Shown one piece after another: positions 1-7,776 of a stretch of DNA of 13,033 nt. Both the position numbers and the translations under genes were made by a program. The notes below the pieces were generated by a model. That model had not been told where the DNA came from. It did not search any database and was given only the letters and a program-made list of their open reading frames with translations. The stretch spans positions 1 to 13,033 of the forward strand of contig SVSO01000069.1 in the NCBI GenBank assembly GCA_015064195.1, in the 5' to 3' direction. The DNA comes from Oscillospiraceae bacterium (GTDB taxonomy: Bacteria > Bacillota_A > Clostridia > Oscillospirales > CAG-272). How positions within the stretch are numbered: position 1 is the first letter of the stretch; every line of letters starts with the position of its first letter.

Positions 1-1200
1 AACGATGCGATCTACAAACGCAATCGCACCGTAGAAGATCGCTTCAACTGCAAGATCACGGTTATCAGCGACAGCGGCCACCGCGAAACTGGCATTTTCA
101 CGAACAGCATTGCCGCGAACGAAGACGCGATCGACCTCATCTGCTGGCAGGCACTGGTTTTCGGCGGATTTGTCACCACCGGTTACTTTATGAACTGGTA
201 TGACCTTCCCAAGGTAAACTTTGACAAGCCGTGGTGGTCGGATTCCAACACCAACCATCTGACTTACGGCGAATTCTGTCCCGTCGCCATCGGTGACTTC
301 GCGCTGTCTGCACTTGCAAACACCTACTGCGTATTCTATAACAAGACCAAGGGGCTTGATTATAATATTCCTGATGTATACAAGACTGTAAACGACGGCG
401 ATTGGACACTCGACTGCCTTGTCAGCACCACAAAGGATGTCTATCAGGATCTGAATGCCAATGCTGCGGTCGATGAGGAGGATTTCTTCGGCTATGTCTC
501 CGATACGCAGTCTAACATGTGTACATATATGTGGGCATTTGACAATCCGATCTACCGCCAAAACAACAAAGGTGAACTGGAGTTTTCGCTCGATCTGGAA
601 AAGTCAGCGAACATTGCGGAAAAGCTGCTCAATGTGTTCAGCGTCAACGACGGAATTTATCTTGGCAAAGCTGGTGCATTCAATTACGGAGGCGACGTAT
701 TCTCGAAAGGCCTGACACTGTTTGCCAATGGTCAGATCGGCGAGTCTCTCAGCAAGCTGCGCGATCTGGAAGATGACTACGCCATTCTGCCGTTCCCGAA
801 GTGGGATGAAAACCAGAAGGATTATTACACCATGGTAGACGGCAGCCATCAGGTCATGGCGGTTCCGGTCACTGTTTCCGATACCGAAAAGGTCGGTGTC
901 ATCATCGAAGCACTTTGCGCCGAGAGCTACAAGACCCTCGTTCCGGCCTATTACGATGTGGCGCTCAAGCTCAAGGGTACCCGTGATGACGAATCCATCG
1001 AAATGCTCGACAAGATCGTCGAAAGCCGCGTCTTCGACTTCGGCTTCATTTACGACAACTGGCTCGGTGCTGCCTTCATCATGCAGGAGCTGATGCTGAA
1101 GAAGACCTCCGATTTCGCCTCTTACTGGGCATCCAAAGAAAGTTCGATTATGGCGCATTATGACAGCGTCATTGAATATTTTGCAAATTATGAAGGCTGA
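1..1200 (+). CDS. ABC transporter extracellular sugar-binding protein (5' end missing)
   Basis: This is the 3' part of a family 1 extracellular solute-binding protein, the lipid-anchored receptor of an ABC importer for sugars or oligosaccharides. The frame is open from the first base of the window, giving 399 visible residues. The Met codon at 190 is internal, since clear family sequence (NDAIYKRNRTVEDRFN, typical of the mature N-terminal region) precedes it. Visible family signs are an 'AIGDF..SALANTYCVFYNK' strand-hinge region, a 'YKTVNDGDWTLD' segment, and the late 'FPKWDENQKDYYTMVDG' and 'EALCAESYKTLVPAYYD' segments common in clostridial members. The signal peptide and lipobox must lie to the left. 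No permease or ATPase gene is visible, so membrane partners are upstream or elsewhere. The beta-helix gene follows after 23 nt, probably on the same transcript. The ligand cannot be inferred; an oligosaccharide is likely from context. Confidence 0.87.
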   Translation, partial: NDAIYKRNRTVEDRFNCKITVISDSGHRETGIFTNSIAANEDAIDLICWQALVFGGFVTTGYFMNWYDLPKVNFDKPWWSDSNTNHLTYGEFCPVAIGDFALSALANTYCVFYNKTKGLDYNIPDVYKTVNDGDWTLDCLVSTTKDVYQDLNANAAVDEEDFFGYVSDTQSNMCTYMWAFDNPIYRQNNKGELEFSLDLEKSANIAEKLLNVFSVNDGIYLGKAGAFNYGGDVFSKGLTLFANGQIGESLSKLRDLEDDYAILPFPKWDENQKDYYTMVDGSHQVMAVPVTVSDTEKVGVIIEALCAESYKTLVPAYYDVALKLKGTRDDESIEMLDKIVESRVFDFGFIYDNWLGAAFIMQELMLKKTSDFASYWASKESSIMAHYDSVIEYFANYEG

Positions 1201-1223
1201 AGCCGAATTGTTGAGGATTCACT

Positions 1224-2495
1224 ATGATAAACGTAAACGACTACCGCTGCACAACCGACAGCGAAACTTTAGAAGCAGCGATTGCAGCTCGCACCGCCGA
1301 CGGCATCGTCGTGATTCCGCCGCGCGTGTCTGACATCGAGCCGGAGCGCACATACTGGCTCATCGACCGGGCAATTCTCATTCCCGAAAACACCACAATC
1401 GTTCTGCAGAACTGCAAAATCAAGCTGTCCGACCGCTGCCGTGACAACTTCTTCCGCACGGCTAACTGCGGCATCGGCATCGAATTTCCGGAAATAATCC
1501 ACAACATCCACATCCGCGGCGAGGGATTGTGCATCCTCGAGGGCGCAGATCATCCGAGAGCGACCGGCGACGGCGGCAAGCTCCTGCACAATCCGTGTCC
1601 GCACAAGCCGGAGGACATCATCGCTATTGATGCAGACTGGGTTCCGGAAGAACGGAAAAAATCCCGCAAGCTCGACTTCTGGGATGTGCACAACCATTCC
1701 TACGGCACAGATGCGGGAAATCCCGAAGAGTCCCAGTGCGGCGACTGGCGCGGCATCGGCATTCTGTTTGCAAACTGCGAGGATTTCTCCATCTCAGGGC
1801 TTCGCATCGTAGAATCCCACGGCTGGGGCATCTCGCTGGAAGCCTGCTCAAACGGCCGCGTGGAAAAAATCGATTTCGATGCGCGTATGCACAAGGAAAT
1901 CGACGGAATGCTGATGAATATGGAAAATCAGGACGGCATCGACGTGCGAAACGGCTGCCATCACATTATCATCAGCGACATCACCGGCGAAACCGGCGAC
2001 GATGTGATCGCACTGACCGCCATCGTGCCGAACAATGTGGTATACCGTCCCGGCGGCTCCATGCGGTCAACCCACGTCATGCACAACGACTGGGCGAAGC
2101 GCGACAGGAATATTCACGACATCATCATCCGCAACGTCATCGCGCATTCGTATCTCTGTTACACCGTGCGTCTGCTTCCTGCCAATACCGTCATCAGCAA
2201 TGTGGTGATCGACAACATCGTGGACACGCAGACCGATCCGCAGGCAAGCGTCGGTACGCTTCTGCTCGGCGACGGCGGCAATTACGGTACAAATCATCCT
2301 GACAGCATGAAAAACATCACCGTATCCAACGTCGTCTGCGGCAGCCGTGAAGCGGTTATCGTGGCAGGATTCCTGACAGATTCCGTGATATCCAACGTGG
2401 TCAACCGGAATCCCGACTGCCCGGCAATTACCGTTCGGCGCGAAAACGGGCTGAACAACGTTACTACGACCGGCCTCGTCACTGCAAGCAAATAG
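1224..2495 (+). CDS. Right-handed parallel beta-helix protein, GH28-like
   Basis: A 423-residue protein of the pectate-lyase/polygalacturonase superfamily. The N-terminus (TDSETLEAAIAAR, residues 11-23, then a 'GIVVIPP' strand) is the usual start of GH28-like beta-helices. Most of the rest is short Ile/Val/Asn-rich rungs such as 'IHNIHIRG', 'CEDFSISGLRIVES', 'HHIIISDITGETGDD' and 'MKNITVSNVV'. The segment NQDGID (235-240) followed by GDD (258-260) matches the NTD and DD motifs of GH28, but no HG motif follows the DD and no clear RIK motif is present; an HG at 199-200 lies before the NxD. No signal peptide is seen, so it is probably cytoplasmic. The start is supported by GAGGA at 1213-1217, 6 nt before the ATG. 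It sits 23 nt after the binding-protein gene and ends at a strong hairpin. Its likely role is hydrolysis or isomerisation of imported uronic-acid or pectic fragments, but substrate and activity are inferred only from fold and context. Confidence 0.83.
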   Translation: MINVNDYRCTTDSETLEAAIAARTADGIVVIPPRVSDIEPERTYWLIDRAILIPENTTIVLQNCKIKLSDRCRDNFFRTANCGIGIEFPEIIHNIHIRGEGLCILEGADHPRATGDGGKLLHNPCPHKPEDIIAIDADWVPEERKKSRKLDFWDVHNHSYGTDAGNPEESQCGDWRGIGILFANCEDFSISGLRIVESHGWGISLEACSNGRVEKIDFDARMHKEIDGMLMNMENQDGIDVRNGCHHIIISDITGETGDDVIALTAIVPNNVVYRPGGSMRSTHVMHNDWAKRDRNIHDIIIRNVIAHSYLCYTVRLLPANTVISNVVIDNIVDTQTDPQASVGTLLLGDGGNYGTNHPDSMKNITVSNVVCGSREAVIVAGFLTDSVISNVVNRNPDCPAITVRRENGLNNVTTTGLVTASK

Positions 2496-2502
2496 CACTA
2501 TC

Positions 2503-2541
2503 AGCAAACCGTCGGAATGCGTATACTTCCGACGGTTTGCT
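2503..2541. terminator. 15-bp hairpin after the beta-helix gene
   Basis: Perfect 15-bp inverted repeat (arms 2503-2517 and 2527-2541, AGCAAACCGTCGGAA and its complement) around a 9-nt loop, starting 8 nt after the stop codon. The stem strength and position fit an intrinsic terminator closing the left operon before the promoter at 2618. No U-tract follows on either strand, so termination may be partial, or the hairpin may mainly stabilise the mRNA 3' end. Confidence 0.65.
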
Positions 2542-2550
2542 ATCACTGGA

Positions 2551-2565
2551 TGTGCATTATGCACA
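2551..2565. promoter_or_regulatory. 15-nt inverted repeat upstream of promoter, possible operator
   Basis: TGTGCAT-T-ATGCACA is a perfect 7-bp inverted repeat around one central base. It ends 52 nt before the -35 box of the promoter at 2618 and lies in non-coding sequence. The size and symmetry suit a dimeric regulator; the location suits an activator site rather than a repressor overlapping the promoter. No regulator gene is visible in the window. A chance palindrome is possible. Confidence 0.3.
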
Positions 2566-2617
2566 AATTTCGAGGGGGCATCTATTGGGGTGCATTGTAA
2601 AATCCATGAGTATGTAC

Positions 2618-2646
2618 TTGACAGCAATCTACAATTATGGTATAAT
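2618..2646 (+). promoter_or_regulatory. Consensus sigma-A promoter for the GH99-like lipoprotein gene
   Basis: TTGACA at 2618-2623 and TATAAT at 2641-2646 are both perfect consensus hexamers separated by exactly 17 nt, with TGG immediately before the -10 (extended -10). Transcription should start near 2653, leaving a leader of about 60 nt before the ATG at 2715. The start is set by GGAGG at 2706-2710. Confidence 0.88.
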
Positions 2647-2714
2647 TAATCAGGAACACAATCAGTAATTTGGAGATAGTATCGGGGAAAGTTCATAGAA
2701 ATTTTGGAGGTATC

Positions 2715-5700
2715 ATGAAAAAATACAGAATCATATTATTGCTGCTCACACTGGTTTTTCTCTGCGCGCTCACCGTTGCGTGTGAGAGCGGCGAGGTGGA
2801 TGACCGTGAGCTGATGATTCCGCCGGTGTCGATTCTGCGCTCTGACACGGGGACAGAGGGGGAGCTCAACGCAACTCTGGCTGTCCGCAACGGCATTCGT
2901 GATAAGGCCGGCGTTGAACTTATGCTGGAAACCGACTGGGTGAAGCGCGGTGAGGAAATTCCCGCCGCAAACTGCCAGATTATAGTTGGAAACACCAACC
3001 GTACAGGCAGTGTGACCGAGCTGGAAGCGCTGCTTGGTGCGCGTCCCAACAACGACCGCGACTGGTCGATCTACGAGTCGGAAGGCTCGATCTACATCAC
3101 CGGCTGCAGCGATGCGGCCATCAACGAAGCGGCAGCATATTTTATCGAAAATTATGTGGATGAAACCGGAATCCGGATGCCGGTGGGAGAGCGGTATTTA
3201 TATCAGTATCCCTATGCGGAAATCAGCATCGGGGGAGAGGAGATCTTTGCCTTCTCCATCCCGACGGCGGAAAGTCCGGTGCTTAACAGTGTCCGTGAAT
3301 GGCTCACGGATGAAATCCATGAACAGGTCGGATGGGATATCCCCGAAGAAGGCGGAAAAGCGATTGCGTTAAGGCTTGATGAAACGCTTGGGAAAAACGA
3401 CTGGACGGTGAAAACTGCGGAAGGCGGCGTCACGGTCAGCGGCGGCAGTGCCGATGCGGTGAAGCAGGGCTCGACGGTCATGATGAAGCGGATGCTTGAC
3501 GGCACGTCGGCGGCGGGGCTGGATGAGCACGGCACGCTCGCTCTCCATACTCCGAACCGGACGGCTCCGGCCGTGTCCGGCAGCTACACGAGCATCGGCG
3601 ATCCGGCCTATCTGATCGATGACACCACTCAGCTGCAGTCCGGCTGGGATCGTCAGCTGTCATCTGCAGATTGGCAGACCGAAGCGCTTTATTCCAACTC
3701 AAACTACCATAAAATCAGAATCAGCAACACCAAGGCCGCAGAGCCGGTGTGGATGGAGCGCCCCTTCCAGAAGCAGACTGACGGAATTCTTACCTTGGAG
3801 ACCTCGCTTTCCGTCGAGGCATATAAAGGTCTGACCTTCGGTATTCTGGACAGCGAATCCGGAAAATACGCCATGCGGCTTGTCGGAAGGGACGGCAAGC
3901 TCTACGCAGACGACAGCACAGCGTTATCGTCCAACCCCAACCTCCGTATCCGTGCCGAAATCAATCTGGATACGCAGAAATTCACCGTCTGGATCGATGG
4001 CGCACAGTCGGGTCCCTTTGACTTTACGGAATCGGTGAATCAGGTGGATCGGCTGATTTTCGCGTTGGATAAGGATGCGGCATCTGCCATCGCGCCGAAT
4101 TTTGTGCTGCTTCATACGAACATTCCCATCCTTGACCGCTTCTCGGTGCAGCCGCAGGAAACGGCACCCCTTGGCTATACCACCGAGGGGAATGTGCAGA
4201 TCACTTCCGCCGCCGATGTACAGCTGACCGGTGCGGCATCCATGTCCCGAAGCTTTCCGGCATTTGACGGAAAAGCGGCGTTTGAGGTGAAGTTCCTTAC
4301 AAACGACTTTGCGGAGAATACCTCCTTTGCCATTACCTCCGGCGGCAAAAACGTGTTTGACATTGCGCTCAGTGGTATGGAGCTGCGGCAGGGAGCGGAT
4401 GTGCTTCGCCTGTATGACAGCAATTTCTGGTACACCCTCCGCATTGAGTCGGACACCCGCTCAAAGCGTGCAGAGGTGAAAATCAACGGAAAATCCTACG
4501 GCTGGTTTGACTTTGAAACCGCGGCGCAATCCTTCGACGGAATTGCCATCCGCACCGGAGACGGAGATTCGGTGCGCGTGGATGATGTGAAGGTTTTTCA
4601 GATCAACGACCATGAGGACTACGTGCCCGCACCGCGCTCAAGCGGCTCGGATGGCTACTATGTGGCCGCGCAGGTCTGCTCCCTGTGGCGCAACGGCTAT
4701 CATTACGGCTGGGATCCCATCTCTCCCTTCCCGGAGCTGAAGCCGGTGCTTGGCTACTACGATGAGGGCTTGCCGGAGGTGGCAGACTGGGAGATCAAAT
4801 ACATGGCGGAGCACGGCATTGACTATCAGCTGTACTGCTGGTATTCCTCCTCCGTGGATCAGCCCATCAAAAATCCGACCATGTCCGAACATCTCCACGA
4901 CGGCTACTTCCATGCAAAATACAGCGATCAGATGAAGTTTGCCATCATGTGGGAGAATGCCAACGGCACCAGCCCCGGAAACTCGGAGAATTTCCGCAAT
5001 GTCATCGTGCCCTATTGGGTGGAATATTACCTCACCGACCCGCGTTACATGACCATCGACAACAAACCGGTGATCACAGTCTTTTCTCTCGGCGACCTGT
5101 TACGTGATTTCGGCTCGGTACAGGGCGTAAAGCAGGAGTTTGACTACCTTCGTGAGGTTTGCCGCGGACTGGGATTTGATGGCGCGATCATTTTAATTCA
5201 GACGACCGCCAGAGATGCTTCCTCCCTTGCGACGGTGAAATCCACCGGTGCAGATGCGGTCTACGCCTACAACTGGAGCAAAGCCAACACCTCCGGGGAG
5301 TATATCGGCTATGTGCAGAGCCAGTATCAGGCGGGCATGGACAACATCGCCACCATTTCCGTGGGCTTTAACAACGTGGCGTGGAACGGAACCCGTTCCG
5401 GGCTGATCAAGCCGGAGGATTACAAGACAGCACTGGAATGGGTGCGCGACGAGCATCAGAAGAAGTATGACGAGGATGAATGGCTGTCCCGTGCCATTGT
5501 GCTGTCCACATGGAACGAGTACGGTGAGGGTACCTACATCATGCCGAGCGGTGTGCATGGCTTTGACTATATCGATGCGGTGCGGGAGGTCTTTGCGCCG
5601 GACAACGAGTACGAGAATGCTGAGCCGACCGATGCACAGCTTGCGCGGCTGTCCACGCTGTATGTGCAGGACCGCACACTGCTCCGGGCGGATTACCGCA

Positions 5701-6485
5701 AGGATGTCATCGATTACGACACCCTCAGATCCATCATCAAATGGGATTTCGCCTCCGGCAGAAACGACTGGACACAGAGCTTCGGGCTGAATGCCTTCCG
5801 CGCCGTTGACGGCGTACTCCGCGGTTCCTCCTCCCAGAATGATTTTGCCATTCAATCGGCAGACAATCTTGGAATCCCAACGGAGAATATCCGGGCGATC
5901 CGCGTGACGATGAAGTGCTCTGAGCCGGGCGTTGCAGCGATGTATTTCACCACGGAGGGCAGTCCGGATTGGTCGCAGAACAAATCCTTCGCTATGTCCT
6001 TTACCACCGCCGGCGAATTCACGGACATCTATATTCTCACCGAAGGAAATTCCGCCCTCACCGGTAATCTGAAGCGGCTTCGCTTTGACCCGAACATTGT
6101 GGCGTGTGAATTTGAGATCAAGTCCATCGAAATCCTCGGTTCGAAGGAGCCTGCACGGCTTGTGCGGGAGGACGGGGAGTTGGTATTTGAGAAATACTAT
6201 CCTGCCGTGGATGCGGGTGTTATCATGATCCCCTTTGATCCCAAGCAGGCGATGCTCACCTTCCTCGGCTGCGGCTATCGTTGGGACGACGCATCTCAGA
6301 CGCTGACCGTGATGCATGGGGATGACACCATGACCTTTACCGTCGGCAGTGACCGATCCCTTGTAAACGGCAGGGAAATCACCCTGTCGCACAGGGTGGA
6401 ATCGGCGGACGGTCTGCCGTCATTGCCGATCGAGGATCTTTTGCACCATCTCGGCATCAGCGGCGTGACGATCGTGACAGGATAA
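2715..6485 (+). CDS. Large multi-domain lipoprotein with GH99/WbsX-like glycosidase domain
   Basis: A 1256-residue surface lipoprotein. The ATG at 2715 is chosen because GGAGG lies 4 nt upstream and the product then begins MKKYRIILLLLTLVFL, a basic-hydrophobic signal ending at Cys23 (LTVAC, a slightly non-ideal lipobox). An upstream in-frame TTG at 2670 would bury this signal. Apparent order: two small alpha/beta modules (about 40-155 and 165-275) like those before glycosidase domains; two beta-sandwich segments (about 300-475 and 477-632); a GH99-like/WbsX-type barrel (about 645-960); another beta-sandwich, carbohydrate-binding-like (about 1007-1142); and a copper-amine-oxidase-N-like domain (about 1164-1254). 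In the barrel, 'LGYYDEGLPEVADWEIKYMA' and 'STWNEYGEG' (931-939) match the family; Glu935 and Glu938 sit where GH99 enzymes have the paired glutamates of EWxE. GH99 members cleave alpha-mannosidic linkages, but WbsX-like relatives are mostly uncharacterised, so the substrate is open. It has its own promoter. Confidence 0.85.
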   Translation: MKKYRIILLLLTLVFLCALTVACESGEVDDRELMIPPVSILRSDTGTEGELNATLAVRNGIRDKAGVELMLETDWVKRGEEIPAANCQIIVGNTNRTGSVTELEALLGARPNNDRDWSIYESEGSIYITGCSDAAINEAAAYFIENYVDETGIRMPVGERYLYQYPYAEISIGGEEIFAFSIPTAESPVLNSVREWLTDEIHEQVGWDIPEEGGKAIALRLDETLGKNDWTVKTAEGGVTVSGGSADAVKQGSTVMMKRMLDGTSAAGLDEHGTLALHTPNRTAPAVSGSYTSIGDPAYLIDDTTQLQSGWDRQLSSADWQTEALYSNSNYHKIRISNTKAAEPVWMERPFQKQTDGILTLETSLSVEAYKGLTFGILDSESGKYAMRLVGRDGKLYADDSTALSSNPNLRIRAEINLDTQKFTVWIDGAQSGPFDFTESVNQVDRLIFALDKDAASAIAPNFVLLHTNIPILDRFSVQPQETAPLGYTTEGNVQITSAADVQLTGAASMSRSFPAFDGKAAFEVKFLTNDFAENTSFAITSGGKNVFDIALSGMELRQGADVLRLYDSNFWYTLRIESDTRSKRAEVKINGKSYGWFDFETAAQSFDGIAIRTGDGDSVRVDDVKVFQINDHEDYVPAPRSSGSDGYYVAAQVCSLWRNGYHYGWDPISPFPELKPVLGYYDEGLPEVADWEIKYMAEHGIDYQLYCWYSSSVDQPIKNPTMSEHLHDGYFHAKYSDQMKFAIMWENANGTSPGNSENFRNVIVPYWVEYYLTDPRYMTIDNKPVITVFSLGDLLRDFGSVQGVKQEFDYLREVCRGLGFDGAIILIQTTARDASSLATVKSTGADAVYAYNWSKANTSGEYIGYVQSQYQAGMDNIATISVGFNNVAWNGTRSGLIKPEDYKTALEWVRDEHQKKYDEDEWLSRAIVLSTWNEYGEGTYIMPSGVHGFDYIDAVREVFAPDNEYENAEPTDAQLARLSTLYVQDRTLLRADYRKDVIDYDTLRSIIKWDFASGRNDWTQSFGLNAFRAVDGVLRGSSSQNDFAIQSADNLGIPTENIRAIRVTMKCSEPGVAAMYFTTEGSPDWSQNKSFAMSFTTAGEFTDIYILTEGNSALTGNLKRLRFDPNIVACEFEIKSIEILGSKEPARLVREDGELVFEKYYPAVDAGVIMIPFDPKQAMLTFLGCGYRWDDASQTLTVMHGDDTMTFTVGSDRSLVNGREITLSHRVESADGLPSLPIEDLLHHLGISGVTIVTG

Positions 6486-6630
6486 ATGGCGAGACCGGCG
6501 GGTATCGGCGCGCTCCTTTGCGTGATGCTGAAGAAGCCGAGGCGCATTATCGTGACCGAAAAGGACGAGAATACAAGGCGCAGACTCCGCCTCTGCCGGA
6601 TATGTACGGCAAGAATCTGACCTTCAAGTC

Positions 6631-6702
6631 GAGAGTGACCCTGACGATGGCATCGCGTTCATGCTGTATGGTGGGCTTGGGCTTCTCAATCAAGCCGAAT
6701 TT
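6631..6702 (-). pseudogene. Fragment of zinc-dependent alcohol dehydrogenase N-terminus
   Basis: On the - strand this stretch encodes KFGLIEKPKPTIQHERDAIV followed by RVTL. That is the opening strand of medium-chain zinc alcohol dehydrogenases, where 'P.P....DAIV.VT' normally leads into 'ICGSDLH'. The catalytic Cys segment and everything after it are absent, so this is a remnant of about 24 residues. It is fused in frame to the nitroreductase fragment at its upstream side; the joined frame stays open to 6547 without further recognisable sequence. The rest of the gap back to the GH99 gene (6486-6630) shows no gene, clear terminator or repeat that I can recognise. The call rests on motif memory of a short stretch; a database search would settle it. 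Confidence 0.55.
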
Positions 6703-6705
6703 TCC

Positions 6706-6798
6706 TTCATCGGTATTGAGCACAAGGATTCTTTGCGGCTGATAATTGCACCCGGTTGGAGCTTTGTGTCCTGCATCCAAAATTTTGTCAATCCTCCG
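6706..6798 (-). pseudogene. Fragment of nitroreductase-family protein
   Basis: The - strand encodes RRIDKILDAGHKAPTGCNYQ followed by PQRILVLNTDE, a close match to the FMN-binding start of nitroreductases, where 'iLeAg..APTa.N.QP.ri.V' follows the first helix. Only about 31 residues survive: the usual start with its Arg-Ser-Arg FMN-contacting segment is missing, and the sequence runs directly into the alcohol dehydrogenase fragment at about 6703. Its upstream edge merges with the last codons of the esterase gene, whose stop (6788-6790) lies inside it in another frame. It is therefore debris rather than an active gene, left by deletions or illegitimate joining. Confidence 0.62.
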
Positions 6799-7717
6799 AA
6801 AATGCGTTCCGCATAAACCGGATCCTTGCGGAAACTGCCGCCTTGGCAGTTTCCGCTTTTTGCACGATATCAAACCCATGCATCGTGCCTTTCGTTTCAT
6901 TAAGCATCACATCAACACCTGCTTCGCGCAGCTTTTCGGCGTACAGAATCCCGTCATCGTGCAGGCAGTCAAATTCCGCCGTTTCAATATACGCAGGCGG
7001 CAAGCCTTCAAAGCTCTCGGCTTCCACGGGAGAATAATACACATAATTCGGGGCATTCCGGTCAACCTTCGTCATAGGTCCGATGCGATCCGACAGCGTG
7101 GAATTCCACATCGGCGTATTTGTGTATTTTTTGCAGGACTCGCTGTTGTTCCGCGCGTCAAGATACGGATACGGCAGCATCTGAAACCGGAATTTCACGG
7201 GATGCGCCCGATCCTTCGCCATCATACAAACGCCCACCGCAAGCGTAGAGCCTGCGCTGTCTCCGCCGATACCGATGCGCGAGGTGTCAATGCCAAGCGT
7301 TTCGGCGTTGTCGTAAGCCCAGCACATAGACGAATAGCAGTCCTCATAAAACACGGGATAAGGATTCTTTGGCGCAAGACGATAGTTCACGAATACAACC
7401 CTACAACCGACTTCTTTTGCATATCGCATGGCGTTTTTGTAGTGATAACCAGCTGCAGGAAGTACGAAGCCGCCGCCGTGGATATAGATCAGGCACGGCG
7501 CATTTCCGCCAATGTTTTTCGGGGACATGAAAAAGCACTCGATCTTCTCGCCGTCATAGCTTTCGACCTCGTGGCGGCTGACGTCAAGCTCCTTGTCCCT
7601 GTAGATGCAGTTCGGCACCTTCATATGCGGCACAGCCATTGCGAGGAACTTTTCGCTGATAGGCGGCGTAAAATGCGAGAATGGGAAGAATTCACGGCTG
7701 ATTTTGTATTTACTCAT
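6788..7717 (-). CDS. Alpha/beta hydrolase, acetyl-esterase (HSL/Aes-like) family
   Basis: A 309-residue cytoplasmic carboxylesterase of the hormone-sensitive-lipase-like group (alpha/beta hydrolase fold-3), usual length for the family. Residues 80-83 are the oxyanion HGGG (in YIHGGGF), the nucleophile is Ser154 in GGDSAG (151-156), the acid is probably Asp250 (AEFDCLHD), and the base is His280 (MHGF). The 'VNYRLAP' segment at 110-116 is also typical. Such enzymes remove acetyl or other short acyl groups; in this setting, deacylation of imported sugars is plausible but not shown. No strong SD precedes the ATG (only AAAGAAAAG-like purines). It lies 59 nt after the membrane-anchored hydrolase gene and probably shares its transcript. 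The final residues (NAFSED) fall at a junction with nitroreductase debris, so the natural C-terminus may have been altered. Confidence 0.88.
   Translation of the reverse strand: MSKYKISREFFPFSHFTPPISEKFLAMAVPHMKVPNCIYRDKELDVSRHEVESYDGEKIECFFMSPKNIGGNAPCLIYIHGGGFVLPAAGYHYKNAMRYAKEVGCRVVFVNYRLAPKNPYPVFYEDCYSSMCWAYDNAETLGIDTSRIGIGGDSAGSTLAVGVCMMAKDRAHPVKFRFQMLPYPYLDARNNSESCKKYTNTPMWNSTLSDRIGPMTKVDRNAPNYVYYSPVEAESFEGLPPAYIETAEFDCLHDDGILYAEKLREAGVDVMLNETKGTMHGFDIVQKAETAKAAVSARIRFMRNAFSED
6828..6861 (+). terminator. Intrinsic terminator-like hairpin for + strand, inside esterase CDS
   Basis: GCGGAAACTGCC (6828-6839) and GGCAGTTTCCGC (6845-6856) form a perfect 12-bp stem with a 5-nt loop, followed on the + strand by TTTTT, the classic Rho-independent layout. 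It is the first such signal downstream of the GH99-like gene (343 nt after its stop) and would stop + strand transcripts from entering the hydrolase genes. On the - strand the same bases are esterase codons (KAETAKAAVSA), and no U-tract follows the stem in that direction. Confidence 0.6.
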
Positions 7718-7776
7718 ACGAATTACTTTTCTTTGATTATGCGATGCAATTATTGCTTCGTCACAACATCCCCCGT

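Noticed and set aside
2670..2714. TTG start giving 15 extra residues on the lipoprotein
   Set aside because: It lacks an SD and would place the signal peptide internally; the ATG at 2715 has GGAGG at ideal distance.
5193..6392. 399-codon open frame on the - strand
   Set aside because: Antisense to the catalytic and C-terminal domains of the lipoprotein; no motif or SD.
6518..6742. 74-codon + strand frame after the GH99-like gene
   Set aside because: No SD, no recognisable motif, and it overlaps the better-supported - strand fragments.
6556..6783. + strand frame (DDGIAFMLYGGLGLLNQAEF) looking like a LysR-type regulator C-terminus
   Set aside because: The same bases on the - strand give much more specific nitroreductase and alcohol dehydrogenase motifs, so this frame is read as a shadow.
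7746..7756. GCAAT-T-ATTGC inverted repeat between the two hydrolase genes
   Set aside because: Only 5 bp per arm with no promoter or terminator features around it; likely chance.
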